62,034 bases of DNA, from positions 1 through 62,034 of the forward strand of contig DASQTB010000136.1 of NCBI GenBank assembly GCA_035642095.1, given 5' to 3'. Of the stretch, positions 41,402-48,931 are shown piece by piece. How positions within the stretch are numbered: the stretch's first letter is position 1; each line of letters begins with the position of its first letter. The notes beneath the pieces were generated by a model. That model saw only the letters and a program-made list of their open reading frames with translations, ran no database searches and was not told where the DNA came from. The stretch is from DASQTB01 sp035642095. GTDB lineage: Bacteria > Actinomycetota > UBA4738 > CALAEC01. The position numbers were made by a program, and so were the translations under genes.

Positions 41402-42590
41402 CCACGACCTCGACCGCGCCCTCCCGGACCAGGCGCCGGGCCAGGACGAGTCTCGAAGGTTCGTCCAGGCCGGGGAGGTCGGAGGGCCGGAACCGCTCCC
41501 GGGCATCGGCCACGAACCGAAGGGCGGTCTCACAGAACGCCGGCATCCGGAGCTCCCGCAGGCCCAGCGATACCACGGCCTCCTTCTCCTCGACGGCGAC
41601 CACGAAAACCGCGCCGGGCCGCCGTCGGCACGCCGTGCCGGCCTCCATCCGCCGGGCCGCTTCGAGTTGATGGAGCTGACCGGAGAGAAGCGGCCGGCGT
41701 CGGGACCAGAACGCTTTGGAGAATGCGGCCACGGCATCCCCATCGACGGCGCGGTCGAGCCAGTGGTGGAGGTCCTTCAGCCGTACACCGAGCTCGGCCG
41801 TGAGCGCCTCGGGATCGCCGGCGAATCCCGGAGGAAGCGCATCACGGAACGGCCGGTGCTCGGCGGCCCGGCGAAACACGTGTCGCCACAGATCCAGCCA
41901 CGTGTGGGCCAGGACACCGATCGTGACGTGGATCGACACCTCCTCCTGGGCCTCGGCGTCGTGGGGGAACCCCCGAGGGAGGTACAGGGCGTCGCCGGGC
42001 TCGAGCTCGGCTTCGAGCAGGGGCGATCCGGGATCGCCCAGCGACTCCTTCCAGGGCTGCTCCGGTCCGGGCAGGTCGATCAGGGGCCGGTAGACCCGCC
42101 ACCGCTTCCGGCCCTTCGTCTGGAGCACGAAGACGTCGTGGGTGTGGTGGTGGACGGCGAAGCCCCGCGCGGTGGGCGGCGTGACGTAGGCGTTCGCCTG
42201 GACGGGATGGGTCAGCGAGAGCTCCAGGTCCCGGCAGAACCGGGCCACCGGAGGCCACTGCCGGTGGAGGGCCTGGAGGACGATGGTGGCGCCGTCCGCG
42301 AACTCGGCCATCACCCGATCCGGCCTAACCGTTCGCTCCACGGGCCGCCCACCGATCCGGATCGTCTGGGTGTAGGAGGACGGCTCCAGGGGAGCGCCAT
42401 CCCGGACCAGGCGAAACGAAGGCATCCGGAGGAGCGTCCCGGTGACGAGGTGATCGACGTCCCCCACATCGAGGAGTCCGTCGAACCGGTCCTGGTCATG
42501 GTGCAGGAGCGGCTCCCTGCCCCAATGGCGGTCCAGGAACGCGCCAGGCTCACCGACGCACCGCCGGAGGGCGGCACCGTCCGCGGTCAT
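41388..42590 (-). CDS. JmjC-like cupin oxygenase (ROXA family) with altered iron motif
   Basis: A 400-residue cupin-fold protein of the ribosomal-oxygenase type, which use Fe(II) and 2-oxoglutarate to hydroxylate proteins, often ribosomal ones. Seen are NAYVTPPTARGFAVHHH at about 134-149, DVFVLQTKGRKRW, LPRGFPHDA, and the distal His in SIHVTIGV. The position that in the family is His-x-Asp reads His147-x-His149, so the facial triad would be three histidines; activity could be changed or lost. The C-terminal half is a winged-helix-like dimer domain. Coupled to the Suc_Fer-like gene. Confidence 0.82.
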   Translation of the reverse strand: MTADGAALRRCVGEPGAFLDRHWGREPLLHHDQDRFDGLLDVGDVDHLVTGTLLRMPSFRLVRDGAPLEPSSYTQTIRIGGRPVERTVRPDRVMAEFADGATIVLQALHRQWPPVARFCRDLELSLTHPVQANAYVTPPTARGFAVHHHTHDVFVLQTKGRKRWRVYRPLIDLPGPEQPWKESLGDPGSPLLEAELEPGDALYLPRGFPHDAEAQEEVSIHVTIGVLAHTWLDLWRHVFRRAAEHRPFRDALPPGFAGDPEALTAELGVRLKDLHHWLDRAVDGDAVAAFSKAFWSRRRPLLSGQLHQLEAARRMEAGTACRRRPGAVFVVAVEEKEAVVSLGLRELRMPAFCETALRFVADARERFRPSDLPGLDEPSRLVLARRLVREGAVEVVDAGG

Positions 42591-42617
42591 CCGGTCGAGC
42601 GCTTCGCGTCGGGCGCG

Positions 42618-42809
42618 CTACGGGTCGATGGCGTCCGTGTCGCCGCCGGCGTCGTCGGTCGCATCGTCGTCGGCGTCGGTGTCGTCCTTGTCGTCAGTGT
42701 CGGTGTCGTCGACGTCATCGGCATCCGGGTCGGTCTCGCCTCGGATCGTGCCGCCGACCGTGACCGTGCGGATGTCCTCGTCGGTCAGGGTCCTGTCCCG
42801 CTCCGTCAT
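42618..42809 (-). CDS. 63-residue acidic, Asp-rich protein
   Basis: The product opens TERDRTLTDEDIRTVTVGG and then becomes a low-complexity run built from Asp, Thr, Ala and a few Gly (about residues 27-62) with a tandem D-D-T-D-type repeat. The predicted charge is strongly negative and the tail should be disordered. A strong AGGAGGAGG site precedes the ATG, which supports translation. I recognise no family. It may bind cations or a basic partner. It lies between homogentisate dioxygenase and the JmjC-like gene. Confidence 0.65.
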   Translation of the reverse strand: MTERDRTLTDEDIRTVTVGGTIRGETDPDADDVDDTDTDDKDDTDADDDATDDAGGDTDAIDP

Positions 42810-42867
42810 CGGCTCCTCCTCCTGTCTCTCCGATCAGGCTATGTCCGCCGGCCGGGACACGCAAACC

Positions 42868-43983
42868 TCAGTCGATCAGGCCGAGCCCCCGGGCCCACGA
42901 GGTCGGGTATCCATCCACCTCGACCGTCCCCAGGGCCTGGTCGGCGCTCAGCGGCCGCTCCGCCTCGACCATGATCGCGTACTCGTCGGCGAACTCCTTG
43001 GTCTTCGACGCCTCGATGGCGGCCGCCTGGGGCCCGTGGTGCAGTCCCTGGGGGTGGTGGGTGATGAACGCCTCGCCGATCCCGGCCCGGGAGAAGAACT
43101 GGCCCTGATGATAGAACAGGACCTCGTCCCGGTCGATGTTCGAGTGGAAGAACGGGACCCGCAGTGCCTCGGGGTCGCCCGTCTCCGTCGGCCTGGGGGC
43201 GAACGTCCCGATCTCGAACCCGTCGGAGGCCCAGGTGACGTGGACGCTGGGTGGGACGTGGTAGCGGGGGGACACCACCGGCCGGAAGTCGGCCACGTTC
43301 AGCCGGATGGGACAGAGGTCGCCCTGCCACCCGACCACGTCCAGCGGATGGAACGGGTACAGCAGCGTGGTGTAGCCATGGTCCCGCTTCACCCGGACGA
43401 CGAACTCACCCTCCTCGGTGTGGGGCTCGGGCTCCGGCGTCTCCAGGACGCCGGGGTCGAACAGCGAGTGCTTGCCCAGGATCCCTCGGTCGGGGATCCG
43501 GTACTCTCCTCGCCCCTCGATCACGTACAGGAACGTGTCGCCGGTTTCGGGGATCACCCGGTGGGTCGTCCCCTTGGGGACGATGAGGTAGTCCCCGGTC
43601 CGATATCGGAGGGGGCCGTAGTCAGTCTCCAGCAGCCCTTCGCCGCGATGGACGAAGTAGCAGAGGTCGCCGTCGGCGTCCCGGAGATAGTTCGGAGTGA
43701 CCCCGGCCGGACGGGAGACGAAGATGGCCACGTCGTCGTTCCACAGAATCCGCTGCCAGGAATCGGAGGCGTCGGCCTGGTCCGGGGTCTTGAGCCCCCT
43801 CAGGTCGTACGCTCGAGGCGTCAGGTCCCCCTCGATCCTCACCCACGCGGTGGGCGGGTGAGAGCGGTAGAGATGGGAGGCCCGCCCCTCGAACGCCTCC
43901 CGGCCGTGCTCCTCTTCATAGGTTCCATCGGGCAGGCCGACGTGAGCCTGCTTGGCCACCTTTCCCTTCGACAGTGGGAACAT
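42868..43983 (-). CDS. hmgA: Homogentisate 1,2-dioxygenase
   Basis: Opens the ring of homogentisate to maleylacetoacetate using Fe(II) and O2. The 371-residue product has HSNIDRDEVLFYHQG with the Glu ligand and THHPQGLHHGP with His ligands; the N-terminal beta domain is shorter than the human type, as in bacterial cupin-type forms. ATG at 43983 is chosen. It fits with the FAH-family gene at 38611-39501 for tyrosine breakdown. It follows a 40-residue basic gene by 13 bp on the same strand. Confidence 0.9.
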   Translation of the reverse strand: MFPLSKGKVAKQAHVGLPDGTYEEEHGREAFEGRASHLYRSHPPTAWVRIEGDLTPRAYDLRGLKTPDQADASDSWQRILWNDDVAIFVSRPAGVTPNYLRDADGDLCYFVHRGEGLLETDYGPLRYRTGDYLIVPKGTTHRVIPETGDTFLYVIEGRGEYRIPDRGILGKHSLFDPGVLETPEPEPHTEEGEFVVRVKRDHGYTTLLYPFHPLDVVGWQGDLCPIRLNVADFRPVVSPRYHVPPSVHVTWASDGFEIGTFAPRPTETGDPEALRVPFFHSNIDRDEVLFYHQGQFFSRAGIGEAFITHHPQGLHHGPQAAAIEASKTKEFADEYAIMVEAERPLSADQALGTVEVDGYPTSWARGLGLID

Positions 43984-43996
43984 CCGACCTCCCTCG

Positions 43997-44119
43997 CTAC
44001 GACTTGGCCCGCGACCGGCGGGCGACACCCCGCTCCCCGGTGCTTCGCTTCTCCCGGGCCTTCTTCTTTCGCTCCCGGTCGTGCGCCCAGCGCACCTTGC
44101 GCCTGTCACCCCTACCCAT
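43997..44119 (-). CDS. 40-residue basic protein
   Basis: A short highly basic product, starting MGRGDRRKVRWAHDRERKKK and ending RRSRAKS, preceded by AAGGGGTGG near the ATG at 44119. About half of its residues are Arg or Lys; it probably binds RNA or ribosomes. I believe similar orphan proteins occur in other actinobacteria, but I cannot confirm it here. It lies between proC and hmgA on the same strand. Confidence 0.6.
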   Translation of the reverse strand: MGRGDRRKVRWAHDRERKKKAREKRSTGERGVARRSRAKS

Positions 44120-44139
44120 GTCCACCCCTTCGTCCTCGG

Positions 44140-44973
44140 CTACAGCTGCTCGGCCTCGCTCCCCTTGGCCAGCTCCGTGCTCCGCTGGCGGGCCGCGTCG
44201 ATGGCGTTCAGGAAGGCGGCCCGCACGCCCGCCTGCTCCAGGTGGCGGATCGCGGCGATCGTCGTCCCGCCCGGGGAGGTCACCATCTCCCGGACCTCCA
44301 CGGGGTGCATCCTGGTGTCCCGAAGCATCTTCGCCGTTCCCAGCATGGTCTGGACGATGAGCTCGGTGGCCACGTCGCGGGACAGCCCCAGCAGGATGCA
44401 GCCGTCGATCATGGCCTCGGCCAGCAATGCGAAGTAGGCGGGGCCCGACCCGCTGGTAGCGGTGACCGCATCCTGCGCCGACTCGGACACCCGGATCACC
44501 CGACCCACCGAGCCGAGCAGCTCCTCGGCCACGGCGAGGTGCTTGTCCCCAGCGTGGGTCCCGGGGCTGATCGCGGACATCGCCTCGTCCACCAGGACCG
44601 GAACGTTCGACATCACTCGAACCACCGGGGTCGCCTCCGGCACCCGGGACTCGATGAACGAACACCGGATCCCCGCGGCGAACGTGATCACCAGATGGTC
44701 CGGTGTCACGTGCTGTCCGATCAGGTCGAGCAGGGCGTCCATGTCCTGCGGCTTAACCGTCAGGACGAGCGTCCGGGCCCACGCCGCCGCGTCGGGGTTC
44801 GACAGCGTGGCCTCGACGCCGTGCCGGTCGCGGAGCTCACGGGCGCGTTCCTCCCGGCGGGCGGTGACCGTGATCTCGTCCGCGCTCCGGCCGCCCGACC
44901 GGATCAGGCCCGACACCAGGGCTTCGCCCATCTTTCCCGCGCCCAGGAATGCGACTCTACGCTCGTCCGTCAT
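44140..44973 (-). CDS. proC: Pyrroline-5-carboxylate reductase
   Basis: Last step of proline synthesis: reduces pyrroline-5-carboxylate with NADPH. The 277-residue protein has the FLGAGKMGEALVSGL cofactor loop, VKPQDM, the TSGSGPAYF motif and the C-terminal REMVTSPGGTTIAAI signature. ATG at 44973 overlaps the proline dehydrogenase stop. Having synthesis (ProC) and breakdown (proline dehydrogenase) in one operon is odd and may form a proline/P5C cycle. In M. tuberculosis proC precedes the Rv0500A HTH gene; here the HTH gene lies 15 kb further on. Confidence 0.95.
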   Translation of the reverse strand: MTDERRVAFLGAGKMGEALVSGLIRSGGRSADEITVTARREERARELRDRHGVEATLSNPDAAAWARTLVLTVKPQDMDALLDLIGQHVTPDHLVITFAAGIRCSFIESRVPEATPVVRVMSNVPVLVDEAMSAISPGTHAGDKHLAVAEELLGSVGRVIRVSESAQDAVTATSGSGPAYFALLAEAMIDGCILLGLSRDVATELIVQTMLGTAKMLRDTRMHPVEVREMVTSPGGTTIAAIRHLEQAGVRAAFLNAIDAARQRSTELAKGSEAEQL

Positions 44974-45899
44974 CCACCCCTCCGCAGCAGGTTGCTCATG
45001 AAGAACCACATGTTGGCAGGCCGCTCGGCCAGCCGTCTGGTCAGGTACGGGTACCACTGTGAACCGTACGGGATGTAGGCCCGGACCGGGTAGCCCGACT
45101 CGACGTAGCGCTGCTGGAGATCGCGCCGGATGCCGTACAGCATCTGGAGCTCCACCCGCTCCCAGGGGACGCCTCGCCGATCAACCAGCCGGACGGCACC
45201 CTCCAGCAGTCCTGGATCGTGGGTCGCCACGTGGACGGGGTGCTCCCTCTCGACCAGCGTGGCGAACAGGACCGCGTAGGCGCGGTCAACGTCGACGCGG
45301 CGTCGGAACGCCACCGAGGACGGCTCCAGATACGCCCCTTTGACCAGTCGAACCGGGGCCTCGGACGGAAGGCGGAACACGTCCTCGACCGTCCGCCGGA
45401 GGTAGCTCTGCAGCGCCACCCCCACGTTTCGGTGGCGCCGACGAAGGCTCCGGAGGGCCTCGAGGGTCCGATCCACGTACTCGTGACTTTCCATGTCGAT
45501 CATGACCAGGGTGCCTCGAGCCTCGGCGGCCGCCAGCACACGCTCGGTGCTCTCCAGACATAGGTCCATCCCCAGATCGAGGCCGAGCTGGGTCAGCTTC
45601 ACGGCGATGTTGCAGTCGAGGGTCTCCACCTCTTCGATCCGCTTCAGGGCCAAGATGTAGGCGTCCGCGGCGGCCGATGCCTGGGACTCGGACGTCACGT
45701 TCTCTCCGAGATAGTCGAGCATCGCCCGGATCCCGCCACCTTCAAGGTCCCGAGCCGCACGGAGCGCGTCCTCCAGCTTCTCTCCGGCGACGAATCGGCC
45801 GGCCACGGTCCTGCCCAACCCGGTGGAGGTCACCACCCGGCGGACCGGTCGAAGCCCGGCCAGCCACGACACGGGCGCCCGGAGCGGCGCCCCGGTCAC
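44970..45899 (-). CDS. Proline dehydrogenase (monofunctional)
   Basis: FAD enzyme that oxidises proline to pyrroline-5-carboxylate and passes electrons to quinone. The 309-residue TIM barrel shows NVTSESQA, VKLTQLGLDL, IDMESHEYVD, VRLVKGAYLEP, VATHDPGL, QMLYGIRRDLQ and VRAYIPYGSQWYPYLTRRLAERP, the full family set. GTG at 45899 begins one base after the isochorismatase stop; no better start is in frame. No P5C dehydrogenase gene adjoins it, though the ALDH at 36659 could serve. Confidence 0.92.
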   Translation of the reverse strand: MTGAPLRAPVSWLAGLRPVRRVVTSTGLGRTVAGRFVAGEKLEDALRAARDLEGGGIRAMLDYLGENVTSESQASAAADAYILALKRIEEVETLDCNIAVKLTQLGLDLGMDLCLESTERVLAAAEARGTLVMIDMESHEYVDRTLEALRSLRRRHRNVGVALQSYLRRTVEDVFRLPSEAPVRLVKGAYLEPSSVAFRRRVDVDRAYAVLFATLVEREHPVHVATHDPGLLEGAVRLVDRRGVPWERVELQMLYGIRRDLQQRYVESGYPVRAYIPYGSQWYPYLTRRLAERPANMWFFMSNLLRRGG

Positions 45900-45900
45900 C

Positions 45901-46452
45901 TCAGGCCACCCGGGCCCCGAGGATCTTCTCGATGTGGCTGAGAGCCCACCGATTGACCTCCCCGTGTTCGTGGCCCGGAGCGCTGAACGTCTCGCACCCA
46001 TCCCGCCGGACGACCACGTCGTAGTCCCGGTTCCGCAGGTCGGAGGTCGTGTGCAGGACGCAGATGTCTGTGCAGAACCCGCAGACGTGGACCTCATCGG
46101 GGCGGAGGTCCTTGAGGACCTGCTCCAGCTCGGTCTCGAAAAAGGCCGAATACCGATGCTTCTGGATCACCGCGGCGGCGTCCGGCTCGAGGTCTCGGAG
46201 CTCCTCCACCAGGTCGTGCTCGTCCGTCCCAACGATGCAGTGGGGGGGAAACATCCGAAACTCGGCGTCGTTCTCGACGTGGCTGTCCTTGGTGAAGAGC
46301 ACCGGGGTGCCGACAGCGATCTCGTCCTCGACGATCCGCCGGATCCGAGGGATCGCCGCGGTGCATTCCGGGCTAGCCAGGTTCCCCTGTCGGGTGAAAC
46401 CTTCCTGTGCGTCGGTGACGATCAGGACCCGGCCGGGCACACGTTCCTCCAT
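45901..46452 (-). CDS. Isochorismatase/nicotinamidase-like cysteine hydrolase
   Basis: A 183-residue cysteine hydrolase. The catalytic Asp is in VTDAQEGF, the Lys in FTKDSHVE, and the nucleophile Cys in GFCTDICVLHT; this is the nicotinamidase/isochorismatase triad. A C-terminal His in EVNRWALSH is also present. The substrate may be nicotinamide, which would feed NAD recycling, but the family is broad. TATACT lies 24 bp before the ATG. It is the first gene of an operon with proline dehydrogenase and proC. Confidence 0.88.
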   Translation of the reverse strand: MEERVPGRVLIVTDAQEGFTRQGNLASPECTAAIPRIRRIVEDEIAVGTPVLFTKDSHVENDAEFRMFPPHCIVGTDEHDLVEELRDLEPDAAAVIQKHRYSAFFETELEQVLKDLRPDEVHVCGFCTDICVLHTTSDLRNRDYDVVVRRDGCETFSAPGHEHGEVNRWALSHIEKILGARVA

Positions 46453-46476
46453 ACGGGACGCCTCTCGACCCAACGA

Positions 46477-46482
46477 AGTATA
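46477..46482 (-). promoter_or_regulatory. -10 element of the isochorismatase-putB-proC operon
   Basis: TATACT on the minus strand, 24 bp before the ATG at 46452. No good -35 is visible 17 bp upstream. An opposing plus-strand candidate (TTGACC at 46498, TACGGT at 46519) has a short 15-bp spacer. Confidence 0.5.
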
Positions 46483-46587
46483 GGCCGGAAGTTCCCATTG
46501 ACCCTCCTCACATCCTGGTACGGTCCTGCCGTTCCCGGGCACACCGAGTCCCTCTGAGCGTGCAGGTCCGGATGTGGGAGGAAGTGC

Positions 46588-46609
46588 CGTCGCTCCAAAC
46601 GGAGCGACG
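46588..46609 (+). repeat. Perfect 9-bp hairpin
   Basis: Arms 46588-46596 and 46601-46609 pair exactly around an AAAC loop. No T-run follows. It lies downstream of a possible plus-strand promoter at 46498-46524 and could belong to a short plus-strand RNA ending at the 46713-46746 hairpin. No coding frame here is credible. Confidence 0.5.
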
Positions 46610-46712
46610 ATCTGGGGCGTGGTCGACGCCACCATCAACCAGACCGGCAACTCACTGCACGTTCGCCGGTTTCACCCTGTTCGTCGGTCCGACAAGCGAG
46701 GATCCCGACTGA

Positions 46713-46746
46713 AAGAAGGGGCGGCGCGTACGCACCGCCCCTTCTT
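46713..46746. terminator. Perfect 12-bp hairpin, probable bidirectional terminator
   Basis: Arms 46713-46724 and 46735-46746 are exact complements around a 10-nt loop. A/G-rich flanks give short T-rich tails on each strand, stronger on the minus strand. It separates a possible plus-strand transcript from the minus-strand structured RNA at 46765-47057 and could end both. Confidence 0.7.
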
Positions 46747-46764
46747 GAGTCGCGGGGGGATATC

Positions 46765-47057
46765 AAAAGGCCCGAGGGACCTTCGGCTCGCCGCTGGACT
46801 CCTTCCGAGGGCGAACCCTCGTCGGCGCCACGGCCACCGTCAACCCCTCGGGCCAAGTGCTCCGAGCAACCCTTGCGGCCCTTCGAAAGTCCCGGCGGTA
46901 GCCCCTTTCGTTGGGCTTTGGGGCCTCCCGAACTTCCCCTACCGCACAGCCAGTTAGCTGTCCCGACCGTACCAGCAAGGTGCGCCCAGTTGGCCTTACG
47001 GCTTTCCCAGGGGGCCCCACTCGGGCCTCCGGTTCGCCACTCCGGCTGCTCGGAGCG
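46765..47057 (-). ncRNA. Candidate structured non-coding RNA of about 290 nt, identity unknown
   Basis: No gene is credible in this stretch, but the minus strand has a full transcription unit: a good promoter (47064-47093), many paired segments and a T4 end. Helices seen, in 5'-to-3' order: 47055-47040 (5-bp hairpin), 47027-47013, a GTAA tetraloop stem at 47002-46993, 46961-46946, a 7-bp stem 46945-46939 with 46901-46895 enclosing 46924-46901, a TTCG tetraloop on a perfect 6-bp stem at 46821-46806, and a 10-bp long-range stem 46854-46845 with 46778-46769 just before TTTT. Hallmarks of RNase P RNA, tmRNA and SRP RNA are absent. Its size recalls the actinobacterial Ms1 RNA that binds RNA polymerase, a guess only. 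Confidence 0.6.
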
Positions 47058-47063
47058 AGGCGA

Positions 47064-47093
47064 AGACTATCGGCCGGGTGGCGGAGGCGTCAA
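47064..47093 (-). promoter_or_regulatory. Housekeeping promoter of the candidate ncRNA
   Basis: On the minus strand TTGACG (47093-47088) and TAGTCT (47069-47064) are separated by 18 bp, one of the best promoters in the window. No start codon with a ribosome-binding site follows, so it should drive a non-coding transcript starting near 47057. Upstream, 47101-47197 shows nothing further. Confidence 0.65.
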
Positions 47094-47197
47094 CTCGCCA
47101 AAATGCCTGCTCATCCAGTGTTTGCGCAGGTCACAGCGCACATATTTCTTGTCGAACTTCCCCGCGGTGAAGCCTCACGTGCGGACCTGCCGCGGAT

Positions 47198-48457
47198 TCA
47201 CGAAGCCCGGGCCACGTCCAGCAGATCGGGGAGCAGCTCGCCGTAGGCGTCCATCACGCCCCCAACCGTCCGTTCCCAGGAGAATTCCCGGGCCTGCCGG
47301 CGCGCTTCCCCGGAGAGCCGAGCAGCTGCCGGATCCCGCAGGATCCGGATCATGGCCCGCCCGTACGAGGCCGGATCGTGATCGCCCAGAAGGAAGCCGC
47401 TCCGGTTGTCGCGGACCACCGACCGAAGACCGCCCACCCCCGCCGCCACCACCGGAACGCCGCAGGCCTGGGCCTCCAGGGCGGCGAGACCGAACGATTC
47501 GGACCGCGAGGGAGCGACCAGGAAGTCGGCGGCCGAGTAGATCTGCGGCAGGTTCTCATGACGGATCGGTCCGAAGAACCGGACGGCCCCGGCCACGCCG
47601 AGCTCTCGGGCAAGCCGGCGGAGATCTTCGACGTAGGCCGGGCCATTCGGGCCGCTCGGACCTCCCACCACGACCAGGGTGAGGTTGCCGGCGACGTCGG
47701 GCGCCGCCCGGCGAGCCTCGGCCAAGGCCCGGATGGCCACGTCGGGCCCTTTCAGCGGCTGGAGACGGCCCACGAACAGGGCCAGGGGACCGTCGATCCC
47801 CAGCGCCCGTCTCGACGCCGCTCGCGGCCGGGGTGCGAACCACGCCGGGTCCACCCCGGGCGGGACAACCCTGATCCGGCCCCGGTCGGCCCCGTAGAGG
47901 GCGACCAGATTGTTGGACTCCTCCTCGGTGGGGGCCAGGATCAGGTCCGCCACGATAGCAGCGTCACGTTCGCCGGCCATCCGGACCACCGGCTCGGTCC
48001 GCCCGATCTCCGGGGCCAGGTTCTTGACCTCTCCCAGAGTGTGGAAGGAGGCAACGAGAGGAACCCCCCACCGGGCCTTCGCCCTGGCCCCGGCCGGCAC
48101 CGAGAGCCAGTAATGGGCGTGCACCAAGTCGTACGAGCCATATGCCTCCGCCCGGTCGACAAGGGAGTCCACGAAGCCCGGGACCAGGTCCGGAAGAGAA
48201 TCCTTGTCGACGGGCGCGCACGGCCCGGCGGGGATCTGGACGACCCGAAAGAGGGGCCCGAGGACGTCGACCTCGGGAACGCCTCGACCCGCGCATCGCG
48301 TGTAGACGTCAACCGCCACATCGCGGCCGGCCAGTCGCTCGGAGAGCTCCCGGACCTCCACGTTCATCCCCCCCGAATCGCCCGTTCCAGGCTGGTCCAA
48401 CGGTGAGGTGTGGAGGCTGATGACCGCGATCCGTGCGAGAGCCGCCCGGTCGCTCAT
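47198..48457 (-). CDS. mshA: D-inositol-3-phosphate glycosyltransferase (mycothiol synthesis)
   Basis: First step of mycothiol synthesis: transfers GlcNAc from UDP-GlcNAc to inositol 3-phosphate. The 419-residue GT4-family enzyme begins with the MshA signature SLHTSPLDQPGTGDSGGMNV, then YDLVHAHYWLS, FHTLGEVKN, VVPPGVDPAWF, FVGRLQPLKGPD and the EX7E region SRSESFGLAALEAQACG. It marks the organism as a probable mycothiol producer. ATG at 48457. A strong hairpin (48509-48543) separates it from the HBHA-like gene, so it probably has its own promoter in the 50-bp gap. It precedes the candidate ncRNA on the same strand. Confidence 0.93.
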   Translation of the reverse strand: MSDRAALARIAVISLHTSPLDQPGTGDSGGMNVEVRELSERLAGRDVAVDVYTRCAGRGVPEVDVLGPLFRVVQIPAGPCAPVDKDSLPDLVPGFVDSLVDRAEAYGSYDLVHAHYWLSVPAGARAKARWGVPLVASFHTLGEVKNLAPEIGRTEPVVRMAGERDAAIVADLILAPTEEESNNLVALYGADRGRIRVVPPGVDPAWFAPRPRAASRRALGIDGPLALFVGRLQPLKGPDVAIRALAEARRAAPDVAGNLTLVVVGGPSGPNGPAYVEDLRRLARELGVAGAVRFFGPIRHENLPQIYSAADFLVAPSRSESFGLAALEAQACGVPVVAAGVGGLRSVVRDNRSGFLLGDHDPASYGRAMIRILRDPAAARLSGEARRQAREFSWERTVGGVMDAYGELLPDLLDVARAS

Positions 48458-48508
48458 CACATCTATGGTACGGCACCCGCTCGGAGAGGCAGCCCGCAAA
48501 TCGAATGA

Positions 48509-48543
48509 GGAAGGCCCCGCTCCCGAACGGAGCGGGGCCTTCC
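48509..48543 (-). terminator. Perfect 15-bp hairpin terminator after the HBHA-like gene
   Basis: Arms 48509-48523 and 48529-48543 are exact complements with a CGAAC loop, 9 bp after the stop of the 48553-48867 gene. The minus strand after it reads TCATTCG, so only a weak U-tract follows, but the stem is very stable. Confidence 0.8.
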
Positions 48544-48552
48544 GACGTGGTC

Positions 48553-48867
48553 TCAGCTGGCCTTGCGGGTGGAGCCCTTCTTCTGCTCCTCCAGGCCAAC
48601 GGCCTTCCGGAAGCTGGTCACGGCGCCCTTGAGCTGGCGGCTGGCCTGCTTTCCGCCGTCGACGGCGCGCCTGGCTGTCTTCGACCGCTGGATCCGCGTG
48701 ACCAGAGCCTCCCCGCGGCCGGCCAGCCCGTCGTACAGCTTGCCGGCGTCGGTCCGACGAGCCTTCCGACCGAAGGAGGAGGCCTTGCCGTAGAGCTCGG
48801 TGGCCTTCTCGATCGCCAGATCGCCGGTGCCCAGCACCGCGAACGGAGCCTTCTTCCACTGATCCAT
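48553..48867 (-). CDS. HBHA-like small Lys/Arg-rich protein
   Basis: A 104-residue protein without signal peptide, with an N-terminal helix (WKKAPFAVLGTGDLAIEKATEL) and a basic C-terminal half. It lies directly downstream of an XRE regulator, as hbhA (Rv0475) does after Rv0474 in M. tuberculosis, and the N-terminus fits that family's pattern. HBHA is a surface heparin-binding adhesin in pathogens; here it is more likely a cell-envelope or nucleoid-associated protein. GGAGGTG lies seven bases before the ATG, and a strong terminator follows. Confidence 0.7.
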   Translation of the reverse strand: MDQWKKAPFAVLGTGDLAIEKATELYGKASSFGRKARRTDAGKLYDGLAGRGEALVTRIQRSKTARRAVDGGKQASRQLKGAVTSFRKAVGLEEQKKGSTRKAS

Positions 48868-48931
48868 CTGTTTCACCTCCTTGCGAGTCACGTTGATCGC
48901 GGGAGCGTGGAGGGAGCCGGGTGAGGACTGC

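Noticed and set aside
42628..45078. Plus-strand open frame of 816 codons across hmgA and proC
   Set aside because: Antisense to four identified genes, low-complexity composition, no ribosome-binding site or domain.
46763..47020. Possible 85-residue protein on the minus strand in the 745-bp gap
   Set aside because: No ribosome-binding site at the start, no family, and the region is better explained by extensive RNA pairing with its own promoter and T-run.
46765..47057. RNase P RNA, tmRNA or SRP RNA as identity for the structured RNA
   Set aside because: I looked for the GAGGAAAGUCC and ACAGA motifs of RNase P, a tag-peptide frame and 3' acceptor of tmRNA, and the GGAAGG-AGC loop of SRP RNA; none is present.
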